Shown piece by piece: positions 37,820 through 46,373 of a stretch of 64,000 nucleotides of DNA. The notes beneath the pieces are model-generated. The model worked only from the letters and a program-made list of their open reading frames with translations. It was not told where the DNA came from and made no database searches. The first letter of the stretch is position 1, and every line of letters begins with the position of its first letter. Origin of the DNA: Salipiger pallidus (GTDB lineage Bacteria > Pseudomonadota > Alphaproteobacteria > Rhodobacterales > Rhodobacteraceae); assembly GCF_014643635.1 (NCBI RefSeq), contig NZ_BMJV01000006.1:124001-188000 (forward strand). The letters run 5' to 3'. Made by a program: the position numbers and the translations under genes.

Positions 37820-39694
37820 TTGTTCCGCTTCTTCGAAAACCTGGTCGATCCCTACACGCCCCACGCCAGTACCGACCGACCCCCGCAGCGTTTGCTGCCT
37901 TTCATCATGGAGTACGCCCAGCCGTTCCGGAAGCTGTTCGTGTGTGCGGGGCTCCTGTCCGTCGCGGTGGCCGCGGTCGAGATCTGGCTGATCTGGATCA
38001 TGGGCTGGGTGGTCGACATCCTCGCCGGCGAGCCTGCGCAGGTCTGGGAGGATCACGGCACCGCGCTGATCCTGCTGGGGCTGTTCCTGCTGTTCATACG
38101 GCCGCTCATTCAGGCGCTGGACGTGCTGGTTCTCAACAACGCGATCATGCCGCAGTTCGGCACGCTGATCCGCTGGCGGGCGCATGGGCAGGTGTTGCGC
38201 CAGTCCGTCGGCTGGTTCGAGAACGACTTCGCCGGGCGCATCGCCAACCGCATCATGCAGACGCCTCCCGCCGCTGGCGAGGCGGTGTTCCAGGTGTTCG
38301 ACGCGCTGACCTTCGCCATCGCCTACGTGGCTGGCGCGGCTATCGTGCTGGGGGATGCGGACATTCGGCTGATGCTGCCGCTGGTCTTCTGGCTGCTCGG
38401 TTACGCCGCGCTGATGACATGGACGATCCGCCGGGTCGGTCCCGCCTCCGAGGCGGCGTCCGAGGCGCGGAGCATGGTGAATGGCCGGGTGGTGGATGCC
38501 TATACCAACATTCACAGCGTCAAGATGTTCGCCCAGTCCGGGCAGGAACTGGACTACGCCCGCGAGGCGATCGACCAGGCCCGCGCCACGTTCCAGCGGG
38601 AAATGCGGCTCTATACCATCATGGACGTGGCGCTCGTGGCGCTCAACGGGCTGCTGATCGTCGGGGTGACCGGCTGGGGCATCCTGCTGTGGATGCAAGG
38701 CGAGGCCAGCGTTGGCATCGTTGCCGCCGCCACTGCGCTGGCGCTGCGGCTCAACGCCATGACCGGGTGGATCATGTGGGCGCTCACCACTTTCTTCCGC
38801 CAGCTCGGCGTGGTGTCCGAAGGGATGAAGACCATCGCCCAACCCATCGAGCTGACCGATGCGCCGGATGCCAAACCGCTGGCGCTGACGCGCGGTGAGA
38901 TCGTGTTGGACAAGGTGACCCACCATTACGGGCGCGGGCACGGCGGGCTGGATGCCATCGATCTGACCATCGCACCGGGCGAGAAGATCGGCCTCGTGGG
39001 ACGGTCGGGGGCGGGCAAGTCGACCCTGGTGAAGCTGCTGCTGCGTTTCTACGACACGGAATCGGGGCGCATCCTTCTTGATGGGCAGGCGCTGCCCGAC
39101 GTCACGCAGGACAGCCTGCGGCGGTCGATTGGCATGGTCCAGCAAGATAGCACGCTGCTGCACCGCTCGGTCCGTGACAACCTGCGCTACGGGCGCCCGG
39201 ACGCCACCGAAGATCAGGTGATCGAGGCCGCGAAACGTGCGGAAGCGCATGAGTTCATTCTTGGCCTTCAGGACGCTCAGGGGCGCACCGGCTACGACGC
39301 CCACGTGGGCGAGCGGGGCGTGAAGCTGTCAGGCGGGCAGAGGCAGCGGATCGCGCTGGCGCGGGTAATCCTGAAGGATGCTCCGATCCTGCTGCTGGAT
39401 GAGGCCACCAGCGCCCTCGATTCCGAGGTCGAGGCCGCCATTCAGGATACGCTTTACGGCATGATGCAGGGCAAAACGGTGATCGCCATCGCGCACCGCC
39501 TGTCGACCATCGCGCAGATGGATCGCATCCTTGTGCTCGACGGTGGGAAGATCGCCGAAGAGGGGACCCATGACGTGCTTTTGGAGAGGGGCGGCCTATA
39601 TGCATCGTTCTGGGCCCGCCAGTCCGGAGGGTTCATGGACCCGGACAGCCAGGGCGCCCAAGCCAGCAACGATCCCGAGAAGGCCGCGGAATGA
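37820..39694 (+). CDS. ABC transporter, fused membrane-ATPase exporter (first of two)
   Basis: This 624-residue half-transporter has a six-helix membrane domain (about 30-320) and an ATPase domain (about 350-600). Walker A is GRSGAGKST, the signature is LSGGQRQR, and Walker B is ILLLDEATSALDS. It starts with TTG at 37820 after AGGAGAGCACC. It overlaps the next exporter gene by four bases. The pair probably forms a heterodimeric exporter of MsbA-type lipids, drugs or peptides; the substrate is unknown. Both ATPase sites look canonical. Confidence 0.88.
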   Translation: MFRFFENLVDPYTPHASTDRPPQRLLPFIMEYAQPFRKLFVCAGLLSVAVAAVEIWLIWIMGWVVDILAGEPAQVWEDHGTALILLGLFLLFIRPLIQALDVLVLNNAIMPQFGTLIRWRAHGQVLRQSVGWFENDFAGRIANRIMQTPPAAGEAVFQVFDALTFAIAYVAGAAIVLGDADIRLMLPLVFWLLGYAALMTWTIRRVGPASEAASEARSMVNGRVVDAYTNIHSVKMFAQSGQELDYAREAIDQARATFQREMRLYTIMDVALVALNGLLIVGVTGWGILLWMQGEASVGIVAAATALALRLNAMTGWIMWALTTFFRQLGVVSEGMKTIAQPIELTDAPDAKPLALTRGEIVLDKVTHHYGRGHGGLDAIDLTIAPGEKIGLVGRSGAGKSTLVKLLLRFYDTESGRILLDGQALPDVTQDSLRRSIGMVQQDSTLLHRSVRDNLRYGRPDATEDQVIEAAKRAEAHEFILGLQDAQGRTGYDAHVGERGVKLSGGQRQRIALARVILKDAPILLLDEATSALDSEVEAAIQDTLYGMMQGKTVIAIAHRLSTIAQMDRILVLDGGKIAEEGTHDVLLERGGLYASFWARQSGGFMDPDSQGAQASNDPEKAAE

Positions 39695-41529
39695 CCCTTT
39701 CCGACATGATAGACCCATTTTCCCGCGCGCAGACCCCGCCGCCGCAGACGCTTGGGCGCTTCGTGCGCTGGGCGCTGAAAGGCGCATGGCCGGTGCTGCT
39801 TCCGGCGGCGCTGCTGTCGACGCTGGGTGGCATCACCGAGGTGCTGAGCGCGTGGATGCTGGGCGCGGTGATCGACCGGGCGACAGAAACCGAACCGGGC
39901 GCGCTCTGGGCCGAGCAGGGAATGTTCCTGCTGGGCTGCGCAGCGTTCTTCATCCTGCTGCGCCCGGCAGTGCTTGGCCTGTCGGCCTATGCGCAATCGG
40001 TCGTCATGCAGCCGAACGTCTTCAACCTGATCCTCAGCCGCGTACACCGCTACACGCTGGGCCATTCGGTGACCTTCTTCGACAATGATTTCGCGGGCCG
40101 CATCTCTCAGAAGGAGATGCAGACCGCGCGCGCGCTCAATGAAACCGTGTCCGAGGTGATCCAGGCGATCCTTTTCGCGCTGGCCTCGGTGGTGGGCTCG
40201 CTGCTGCTGGTGGGGTCCATTGACTGGCGCATCGCCATCGGGCTGGTGGTCTGGATCGTGGGCTATGCCCTCCTGATCAACTACTTCATGCCGCGCATCC
40301 GCGAACGGTCCAAGGCTCGGGCGGCGGCGCGCGCCATGGTCACCGGGCAGCTTGTGGACACGGTAACCAATATCAAGACCGTCAAGCTCTTTGCCCATGA
40401 CGAGTTCGAGGATCAGGCCGCGCTGGGGGCCATGGCCACCTACCGTGAACGCTTCATCGCCTTCGGGCATGTCTCGGCGCAGTTCCGGTTCTGGCTGATG
40501 GCGCTGGCGGGCACGCTTCCCGTGGTGCTCATCGGCTCGGCGCTGATGTTCTGGAGCAGCGGGTTCGTCACTGCGGGCGACATCGCCGCCACCGGCGCCG
40601 TGGCGATCCGCCTCAGCCAGATGACTGGCTGGGTCAGCTTCGTGCTCATGGGGATCTACGCCAACGTCGGCGAGCTGGAGGATGGCATCCGGACCATCAC
40701 GCCGTCGCACACGCTGCTGGATGCGCCCGGTGCGCAGCCGCTGGAGGTGCGCGAGGGCCGGATCGAATTCCGAGACGTGGAGTTTTCGTATGGCCGCGAG
40801 GAAGGTGGGATCGAGCGGATCGCGCTGGATATCGCCGCCGGTGAAAAGGTGGGGGTCGTCGGGGCCTCGGGGGCGGGCAAGTCCACCATGGTGGCGCTGA
40901 TGTTGCGGCTCTACGACGCTGAAAAGGGCGGCATCTACATCGACGGCCAGAACATCTCCGAGGTGACGCAGGAAAGCCTGCGCCGCCAGATCGGCATGGT
41001 CACGCAGGAAACCGCGATGTTCAACCGCTCGGCGCTGGACAACATCCGTTACGGTCGGCCAGATGCGACGCTGAACGAGGTCATCGCCGCCGCCGAAAAG
41101 GCCGAAGCGCATGAGTTCATCCAGTCCCTGCGCGATCACATGGGCAACACCGGCTATGACGCGCATCTGGGTGAGCGGGGCGTCAAGCTGTCAGGCGGGC
41201 AGCGGCAGCGCATCGCGCTCGCCCGCGCCATCCTCAAGGACGCGCCGATCCTCGTGCTCGACGAAGCCACCTCTGCCCTCGATTCAGAGGTCGAGGCGGC
41301 GATCCAGTCGGCGCTCGACCGGGTGATGGAGGGCAAGACCGTCATGGCCATTGCCCACCGCCTGTCGACCCTGTCGGAAATGGACCGCATCATCGTGCTT
41401 GATCACGGTCGCATCGCCGAGGCCGGCACCCATGACGCACTTCTGGCGCAGAACGGGCTTTATGCCCGCTACTGGAACCGCCAGTCCGGCGGGTTCATCA
41501 TGGCCGAGGCCGACGAAGCCGCCGAATAG
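39691..41529 (+). CDS. ABC transporter, fused membrane-ATPase exporter (second of two)
   Basis: This 612-residue partner has the same layout: membrane domain about 25-320, ATPase domain about 345-600. Walker A is GASGAGKST, the signature is LSGGQRQRIALARAI, and Walker B is ILVLDEATSALDS. The two proteins are clearly paralogous, sharing blocks such as AHEFI and GYDAHLGERGVKLSGGQ/GYDAHVGERGVKLSGGQ. The ATG overlaps the upstream stop by four bases, supporting a coupled heterodimer. No substrate-binding protein adjoins. Confidence 0.88.
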   Translation: MTLSDMIDPFSRAQTPPPQTLGRFVRWALKGAWPVLLPAALLSTLGGITEVLSAWMLGAVIDRATETEPGALWAEQGMFLLGCAAFFILLRPAVLGLSAYAQSVVMQPNVFNLILSRVHRYTLGHSVTFFDNDFAGRISQKEMQTARALNETVSEVIQAILFALASVVGSLLLVGSIDWRIAIGLVVWIVGYALLINYFMPRIRERSKARAAARAMVTGQLVDTVTNIKTVKLFAHDEFEDQAALGAMATYRERFIAFGHVSAQFRFWLMALAGTLPVVLIGSALMFWSSGFVTAGDIAATGAVAIRLSQMTGWVSFVLMGIYANVGELEDGIRTITPSHTLLDAPGAQPLEVREGRIEFRDVEFSYGREEGGIERIALDIAAGEKVGVVGASGAGKSTMVALMLRLYDAEKGGIYIDGQNISEVTQESLRRQIGMVTQETAMFNRSALDNIRYGRPDATLNEVIAAAEKAEAHEFIQSLRDHMGNTGYDAHLGERGVKLSGGQRQRIALARAILKDAPILVLDEATSALDSEVEAAIQSALDRVMEGKTVMAIAHRLSTLSEMDRIIVLDHGRIAEAGTHDALLAQNGLYARYWNRQSGGFIMAEADEAAE

Positions 41530-41570
41530 TGGACTGGACGGGCGCGCCGTTGCGGTGCATTTGGGGGGCC

Positions 41571-42797
41571 ATGGAACAGGTCATGATAGAACGGCTCGGG
41601 CACCAGGGAGACGGCATCGCGCAGGGCGCGGATGGCACCGTCTTCGTGCCAGGCGCACTCCCCGGCGAAGTGGTGGAAGGCGAGGTCGCAGGCGACCAGA
41701 TGGCCGCGCCGCGCATCCTCACCCCGTCGTCGATGCGGGTGAAGGCCCCTTGCCGCCACGCCCGCAGCTGCGGTGGCTGCCAGTTGCAGCACGCCCGCGA
41801 GGATTTCACCGAAAGCTGGAAACAGCAGGTGGTGCGCAACGCCCTCTCAGCCCATGGGTTGGAATGTGATTTCCGTCCCTGCGCCATCTCGGCCCCGCAG
41901 ACCCGTCGCCGGGCGGCATTCTCGGCCACCCGCACCAAGAAGGGCGCACTGGCCGGGTTCCACATGAAACGGTCGGACGTGATCATCTCGGTCCCCGATT
42001 GCCTGCTGGTCGATCCCGCGCTCGCCGCCGCCCTTCCGCTGGTCGAGGAGCTCGCTGTGCTCGGCGCCAGCCGCAAGGGCGAGATCTCGGTGCTGGTGAC
42101 GCAAAGCGGCTCGGGCCTCGATGTCGCCGTCACCGGTGGCAAGGAGCTTGATGCGCAGTTGCAATCGGACCTTGCGGCCATCGCCCGCGCCCATGGCTGC
42201 GCCCGCATCGCCTGGGGCGACGAGGTGGCGCTGACCCGGATGCCCGCCACGCAGGTCATGGGCCGCGCAGAGGTTGTGCCGCCTCCCGGCGCATTCCTGC
42301 AGGCCACCCCGGAAGGTGAGGCCGCGCTTCTGGCGGACGTGCGCGAGATCGTGGGTGATGCCGGGCACGTGGTCGACCTGTTCGCCGGTTGCGGCACCTT
42401 TGCGCTGCCTCTGGCGGAAAACGCGCGGGTGCACGCGGTCGAGGGCGACAAGGCCATGACCGCCGCGCTCGACAAGGGCTGGCGCATGGCCAAGGGGCTG
42501 CGTCATGTCACCACCGAGGCGCGCGATCTGTTCCGAAATCCGCTGCTGCCGGACGAGCTGCGCCGCTTCGAGGCGGCGGTGATCGACCCGCCACGCGCCG
42601 GGGCCGAGGCGCAGATCGCCCAGCTGGTTGAGGCGCGCATTCCGCGAATCGCTCACGTGTCGTGCAACCCGGTAACCTTCGCCCGCGACGCTGCGGCGCT
42701 GGTGGGAGCGGGCTACACGCTGGACTGGCTGCGGGTCGTGGACCAGTTCCGCTGGTCGACTCACGTGGAACTGGTGGCCGCCTTCACGCGTCCGTGA
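41571..42797 (+). CDS. SAM-dependent RNA methyltransferase (RlmD/TrmA-like)
   Basis: This 408-residue enzyme matches the RumA/TrmA class that makes 5-methyluridine in RNA. The Fe-S cysteine set is CRHARSCGGCQLQH near 60-73, and the catalytic region contains VIDPPRAGAE and the HVSCNPVTFARD motif with the nucleophilic cysteine. The N-terminal TRAM-like part is short. The in-frame GTG at 41529 overlaps the previous stop; ATG at 41571 follows a G-run, and ATG at 41583 is also possible, so the first residues are uncertain. It follows the ABC exporters. Confidence 0.87.
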   Translation: MEQVMIERLGHQGDGIAQGADGTVFVPGALPGEVVEGEVAGDQMAAPRILTPSSMRVKAPCRHARSCGGCQLQHAREDFTESWKQQVVRNALSAHGLECDFRPCAISAPQTRRRAAFSATRTKKGALAGFHMKRSDVIISVPDCLLVDPALAAALPLVEELAVLGASRKGEISVLVTQSGSGLDVAVTGGKELDAQLQSDLAAIARAHGCARIAWGDEVALTRMPATQVMGRAEVVPPPGAFLQATPEGEAALLADVREIVGDAGHVVDLFAGCGTFALPLAENARVHAVEGDKAMTAALDKGWRMAKGLRHVTTEARDLFRNPLLPDELRRFEAAVIDPPRAGAEAQIAQLVEARIPRIAHVSCNPVTFARDAAALVGAGYTLDWLRVVDQFRWSTHVELVAAFTRP

Positions 42798-42851
42798 GGT
42801 TGATGTGAGGCTGACATTTTCGCGCCGACGCTGCGCGCGACGCTAGGCCGT

Positions 42852-42891
42852 TCGGGAATTTTGCGATATAAGATTCGCAAAAAGAACCCGA
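42852..42891. repeat. Extended inverted repeat in the leader of an L,D-transpeptidase gene
   Basis: TTTTGCGA (42859-42866) and TCGCAAAA (42875-42882) are perfect 8-bp arms around 8 bases, and outer arms TCGGG (42852-42856) and CCCGA (42887-42891) extend the symmetry. The loop includes TATAAG, a possible -10 element. It lies about 20-60 bases before the ATG at 42911, so it could be an operator or a leader hairpin. Confidence 0.45.
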
Positions 42892-42910
42892 CAAAAACAC
42901 GAGCGGACAA

Positions 42911-43414
42911 ATGCGGTTTATCAGGCTTACCCTATTCATTGCCCTTGCGGGGATGCTGGCGGCGTGCGGCACCCCCAGCAAATTCAAGACGTACAATGGC
43001 CCCGAGATCACATCGGTGCTGGTCGATAAGAGCGACCGGAAGATGTACTTGATGCACCACCAGAAGGTGCAGGAAAGCTACGATATCGGGCTTGGTTTCC
43101 AGCCCGAAGGGCACAAGCAGTTCGAAGGCGACGGCCGTACGCCTGAGGGCATGTATTTCATCGACCGGCGCAACCCGAACTCGAACTTCCATCTCAGCAT
43201 CGGGCTGTCCTACCCCAATCCCTACGACCGGGCCTTTGCCGCGTCGATGGGCAAGAGCCCGGGTGGCGATATCTTCATTCACGGCGGTCCACCCAAGGAC
43301 TCAAAGAACCGCAAGCAGGACTGGACCTGGGGCTGCATCGCGCTGACCGACAAACAGATCGAGGATGTCTATGCCATGGTGCAGGACGGCACGCCGATCT
43401 ACATCCAGCCCTGA
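42911..43414 (+). CDS. Lipoprotein L,D-transpeptidase (YkuD family)
   Basis: This 167-residue enzyme has a lipobox LAAC (lipidated Cys19) and a YkuD catalytic site: His124 in IFIHGGPP and Cys142 in WTWGCIAL, within the typical H-x(17)-C spacing. YkuD proteins form 3-3 peptidoglycan cross-links or attach proteins to the wall. Length is near the minimal catalytic size. The start is well placed after a repeat-containing leader. A bidirectional terminator follows and the CAP gene is convergent beyond it. Confidence 0.9.
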   Translation: MRFIRLTLFIALAGMLAACGTPSKFKTYNGPEITSVLVDKSDRKMYLMHHQKVQESYDIGLGFQPEGHKQFEGDGRTPEGMYFIDRRNPNSNFHLSIGLSYPNPYDRAFAASMGKSPGGDIFIHGGPPKDSKNRKQDWTWGCIALTDKQIEDVYAMVQDGTPIYIQP

Positions 43415-43442
43415 TGCCGGAACATCGCACCAGATCATGAAA

Positions 43443-43466
43443 AAAGGGGGCCTCACGGCCCCCTTT
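43443..43466. terminator. Bidirectional terminator
   Basis: AAAGGGGGCC (43443-43452) and GGCCCCCTTT (43457-43466) form a 10-bp stem around TCAC, flanked by an A run on the left and a T run on the right. It can serve both the L,D-transpeptidase (plus) and the CAP protein (minus). Confidence 0.85.
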
Positions 43467-43488
43467 GTCATTACCCCATGTCGCGGGG

Positions 43489-44034
43489 TCACATGCCCGG
43501 CGTCGCAGCCATGCCCGGCGCGCCGGTGACCAGTGTCCACCAAATCTTGCCGTTGTCTTCCTGATACCATGCGAAGCCCAGATCGCGGGCGGTGGGGTCG
43601 AGGATGACGTCACGGGTCGGCGCATCTTCCATCCAGGCGGCAAGGGTCTCAAGCTCGGTCTCGTAGGTTTCCGAGATGTTCTCGCCGATGAGGCGACCGC
43701 TGTAGCCCACGCGCTGCACCCGGTCGATCGGCGACGAGCCGTCCGAGCCAAAATGCCAAGGGCGATTCTGCACTGCCATGTCGCGCGAATGGGTCGCGGC
43801 GGCAGCGTTGAGCTGCGCGTTCAGCTGAAGCTGCGGAACCCCGCGCGCCTGGCGCAGCGAGTTCACGGAATCAAGCATGCTGTATTCGATGTCCGCCTCG
43901 GATCCGGGCGGGATGCGGTACGCGCGGGGCAGGGGCTTGCCATCGGGGCCAAGGGTGACCGGTGTGGTGACGGCAGGGGCACAGGCCGCGGCAAGCAGGG
44001 CGCCGGAGACCGCGAGGAAGGAACGTCGGTTCAT
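43489..44034 (-). CDS. CAP (SCP/PR-1) domain lipoprotein
   Basis: This 181-residue protein has a lipobox AAAC (Cys18) after a twin-arginine-like MNRRSFLAVSG start, and a CAP domain with THSRDMAVQNR near 82, GENISETYETELE near 117 and the C-terminal WWTLVTG. CAP proteins are extracellular and of varied function; many bacterial ones are linked to envelope work. It converges with the L,D-transpeptidase and is divergent from a second one across 204 bases. Confidence 0.85.
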   Translation of the reverse strand: MNRRSFLAVSGALLAAACAPAVTTPVTLGPDGKPLPRAYRIPPGSEADIEYSMLDSVNSLRQARGVPQLQLNAQLNAAAATHSRDMAVQNRPWHFGSDGSSPIDRVQRVGYSGRLIGENISETYETELETLAAWMEDAPTRDVILDPTARDLGFAWYQEDNGKIWWTLVTGAPGMAATPGM

Positions 44035-44105
44035 AGTACAGCCTTGTTACATTCAAGTTTCGACAGACGAATACAGCCCGCCAGACATCATATCAAACGC
44101 ACATA

Positions 44106-44150
44106 GGCGTGATAACGCCGGTGTCGAGCCTCATATCCGCCGACTGAGGC
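44106..44150. repeat. Two small inverted repeats in the CAP/transpeptidase divergent gap
   Basis: GGCGT-GATA-ACGCC lies at 44106-44119 and GCCTCA/TGAGGC at 44128-44133 and 44145-44150. They lie between the divergent CAP and second L,D-transpeptidase genes and are candidate operator or leader hairpins. The rest of this 204-base gap shows nothing else I can name. Confidence 0.3.
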
Positions 44151-44238
44151 TTTACGGCACTAGCCTCGCGGCAGTAATATGCCGGCAAGTCCCGTTAGCG
44201 GGGCATTTACCCTCTCATCGCTGCACGAGGAAATCAAC

Positions 44239-44823
44239 ATGGCTAAGAAGAGCTTTGATCGCCGCGCCTTTCTCGCGTCGGGGGCAGCACTTGTTGCCTC
44301 CCCGGCGCTGGCTCAAGATTTTACCGGGTCCGTCGAGATCGAGCGCGACATCTCTCCTGTGATCCGCCGCAATGCCTCGAGCTTCCGAACGCTCGACTGG
44401 CAGGGGCATTTCAGCAACCTGACCAACGGTGCGATCCTGGTGGACACCACGTCGCGCGCTCTGCACTACTGGCAGGAAAACGGCACGTACCATCTGTACC
44501 CCTGCTCGGTTCCGCTGACCGAGGATCTGACTCGTCGTGGCCGGACCAGCATCACGCTGAAGGATCCCGAGCCCGACTGGCGCCCGACCCCGTCGATGAA
44601 AGAGCGCAACCCCGAGTGGCCCGATTACGTCGGTCCCGGCCCGGACAACCCCCTTGGCACCCGCTCCATGCACCTGAGCTGGACTTACTACCGTATCCAC
44701 GGCACCCACGACACGCGCAAGATCGGCCGTAGATCGTCCAATGGCTGCATTGGTTTGTACAACAACCATGTCGAAGAACTTTACGAGATGGCACAGGTTG
44801 GCACGCAGGTGTTGCTTATTTGA
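44239..44823 (+). CDS. Exported L,D-transpeptidase (YkuD family), second copy
   Basis: This 194-residue enzyme has a likely Tat-type signal (FDRRAFLASGAALVASPALA, cleaved near residue 25) and no lipobox. The YkuD catalytic site is His154 in RIHGTHD and Cys170 in SSNGCIGLYN. The central ERNPEWPDYVGPGPDNPLGT matches exported YbiS/ErfK relatives. It differs enough from the lipoprotein copy at 42911 to be an ancient paralogue. The start follows GAGGAAATCAAC. Confidence 0.9.
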   Translation: MAKKSFDRRAFLASGAALVASPALAQDFTGSVEIERDISPVIRRNASSFRTLDWQGHFSNLTNGAILVDTTSRALHYWQENGTYHLYPCSVPLTEDLTRRGRTSITLKDPEPDWRPTPSMKERNPEWPDYVGPGPDNPLGTRSMHLSWTYYRIHGTHDTRKIGRRSSNGCIGLYNNHVEELYEMAQVGTQVLLI

Positions 44824-44918
44824 CGACACTGTGTTGCCGGTACGGCGCACCGGGCGAGTAGCGTTGCAATCGCCATGATTTGCTGCTTAGAAATTGATTA
44901 CGAGGTAAGTCTTAAGAT

Positions 44919-44949
44919 CTTGACGTGGAAAAAATCGTCCTACGTCAAG
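44919..44949. repeat. 8-bp dyad before the small membrane protein
   Basis: CTTGACGT (44919-44926) and ACGTCAAG (44942-44949) are perfect arms with 15 bases between. It lies 20 bases before the start of the 64-residue protein, a good position for an operator. A sigma-70-like TTGACG overlaps the first arm. Confidence 0.45.
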
Positions 44950-44968
44950 CAATTATCTGGAGGATATC

Positions 44969-45163
44969 ATGAAGAAACTCGCTCTCGCAACTGTGCTCGC
45001 CGCAACTGCATCCACCGCAATGGCTGGCTCCTACGCCAAAGACGACGTGGTCATGGAACCCGTTGTCGTCGTGGAAGAGACCCAGCAGTCGTCCTCTTCG
45101 GCCGGCATCCTGATCCCGCTGGTTCTGCTGGCAGTGGTCGCAGCCGCCGTTTCGGCTGACTGA
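44969..45163 (+). CDS. Very small exported or membrane protein
   Basis: I do not recognise this 64-residue protein. It has a signal-like N-terminus (MKKLALATVLAATASTAMA, cut after residue 19), an acidic-valine stretch (VVMEPVVVVEE) and a C-terminal hydrophobic helix (about 46-62) ending in D, so it could span the inner membrane once. The start follows TGGAGGATATC. It has its own dyad-bearing leader and intrinsic terminator, so it is probably a separate transcript. Such a small protein between envelope genes and hemH occurs in other Rhodobacterales, from memory only. Confidence 0.75.
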   Translation: MKKLALATVLAATASTAMAGSYAKDDVVMEPVVVVEETQQSSSSAGILIPLVLLAVVAAAVSAD

Positions 45164-45190
45164 TCGCCTCAGGCGTTCGACAGACAAAAT

Positions 45191-45220
45191 AAAAGGCGGT
45201 GCTTCGGCACCGCCTTTTTT
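45191..45220 (+). terminator. Intrinsic terminator with UUCG loop
   Basis: GGCGGTGC (45195-45202) and GCACCGCC (45207-45214) close a TTCG tetraloop, with four A's on the left and TTTTTT on the right. It is one of the strongest terminators in the window and ends the small-protein gene; on the minus strand it would also end hemH. Confidence 0.92.
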
Positions 45221-45266
45221 CATTTCCGGGATGGGGCATCCCGAGAGCGAGAGAGGCAGTGGGTCG

Positions 45267-46334
45267 TCAGACCCAGCCGCCAAGGTTCTCGGAAATCACG
45301 GTGCTGAGCGCGTCGATATGCGCCGCGTCATCGTTGAGGCAGGGGATGTATGTGAAACGCTCACCCCCCGCATGCTCAAAGCTTTCGCGGATCTCTTCGT
45401 TGATTTCTTCGAGGGTCTCGATGCAGTCAGCGCTGAAGGCGGGCGCGATGACGGCGATCTTCTTTTTGCCCTGCTTTGCCAGCTCGGCGACGTGATCAAC
45501 GGTGTAGGGCTTGAGCCATTCCTCGGGGCCAAAGACCGACTGGAAGGTCGTGGTGATCTCGGTCTTGTCCCAGCCCAGCCGTTCGCGCAGCAAGCGCGTC
45601 GTCTTCTGGCACTGGCAATGGTAGGGGTCGCCTTGCATCAGGTAGCGTTTCGGCATGCCGTGGTAGCTGACCACGAGGATGTCGGGCTTGTCCTCCATCG
45701 CCGCGTAGCCGCGTTCCACCGATTGCGCCAGCGCCTCGATATACTGCGGATGCTCGAAGTAGGGGTCCACGACACGAGCTGTGGGCTGCCAGGTCTGGTC
45801 CATCAGCGCACGGAAGAACTGGTCGTTCGCGGTGGCGGAGGTGGCGCCTGCGTATTGCGGATAGAGCGGGAAGAACAGGATCTTGCGGCAGCCAGCCTTG
45901 ACCATGGCATCGACCTTGGACTGCGTCGACGGATTGCCGTAGCGCATGCAGAAATCGACCATGACGTCGCTGCCATAGGCCTCGCGCATCTTCGCGGCAA
46001 TGGCAGCGGTCTGGGCCTTGGTGATGGTCATGAGGGGCGATTCATTCAGCTCCTCGTTCCAGATCGACTTGTAGTTCGCGCCCGAGCTGAAGGGCCGCTT
46101 GCCAAGGATCACCGTCTGCAGCAGCGGTTGCCACTTCCACGCCGGGTAATCGATGACCCGCTTGTCCGACAGGAATTCGTTCAGGTAGCGGCGCATCGGC
46201 CAGTAGCTGTAATGGTCGGGCGTGCCGAGGTTCGCCAGCAGGACGCCCACCTTGGGCGCGGTCACCTCGGGGTGGTCGGTGGGAGCGTGTACCGGGCGGC
46301 TGGCGGGGGTGTCGAGCATGGTCCTGACCTTCAT
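45267..46334 (-). CDS. hemH: Ferrochelatase
   Basis: This 355-residue enzyme inserts Fe(II) into protoporphyrin IX to make haem. Signatures are GVLLANLGTPD near 30, KYGNPSTQSKV-like metal region (FCMRYGNPST), and SYHGMPKRYLMQGDPYHCQC near 205, which carries the conserved histidine; CLNDDAAHID near the end. An ATG at 46319 (five residues in) has an AAGG closer to it, so the first five residues are uncertain. It is between the small protein and a methyltransferase gene. Confidence 0.95.
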   Translation of the reverse strand: MKVRTMLDTPASRPVHAPTDHPEVTAPKVGVLLANLGTPDHYSYWPMRRYLNEFLSDKRVIDYPAWKWQPLLQTVILGKRPFSSGANYKSIWNEELNESPLMTITKAQTAAIAAKMREAYGSDVMVDFCMRYGNPSTQSKVDAMVKAGCRKILFFPLYPQYAGATSATANDQFFRALMDQTWQPTARVVDPYFEHPQYIEALAQSVERGYAAMEDKPDILVVSYHGMPKRYLMQGDPYHCQCQKTTRLLRERLGWDKTEITTTFQSVFGPEEWLKPYTVDHVAELAKQGKKKIAVIAPAFSADCIETLEEINEEIRESFEHAGGERFTYIPCLNDDAAHIDALSTVISENLGGWV

Positions 46335-46373
46335 ACTGGGCGTGTCGTTTAGGTATCGCGACCGCGGGGGTTA

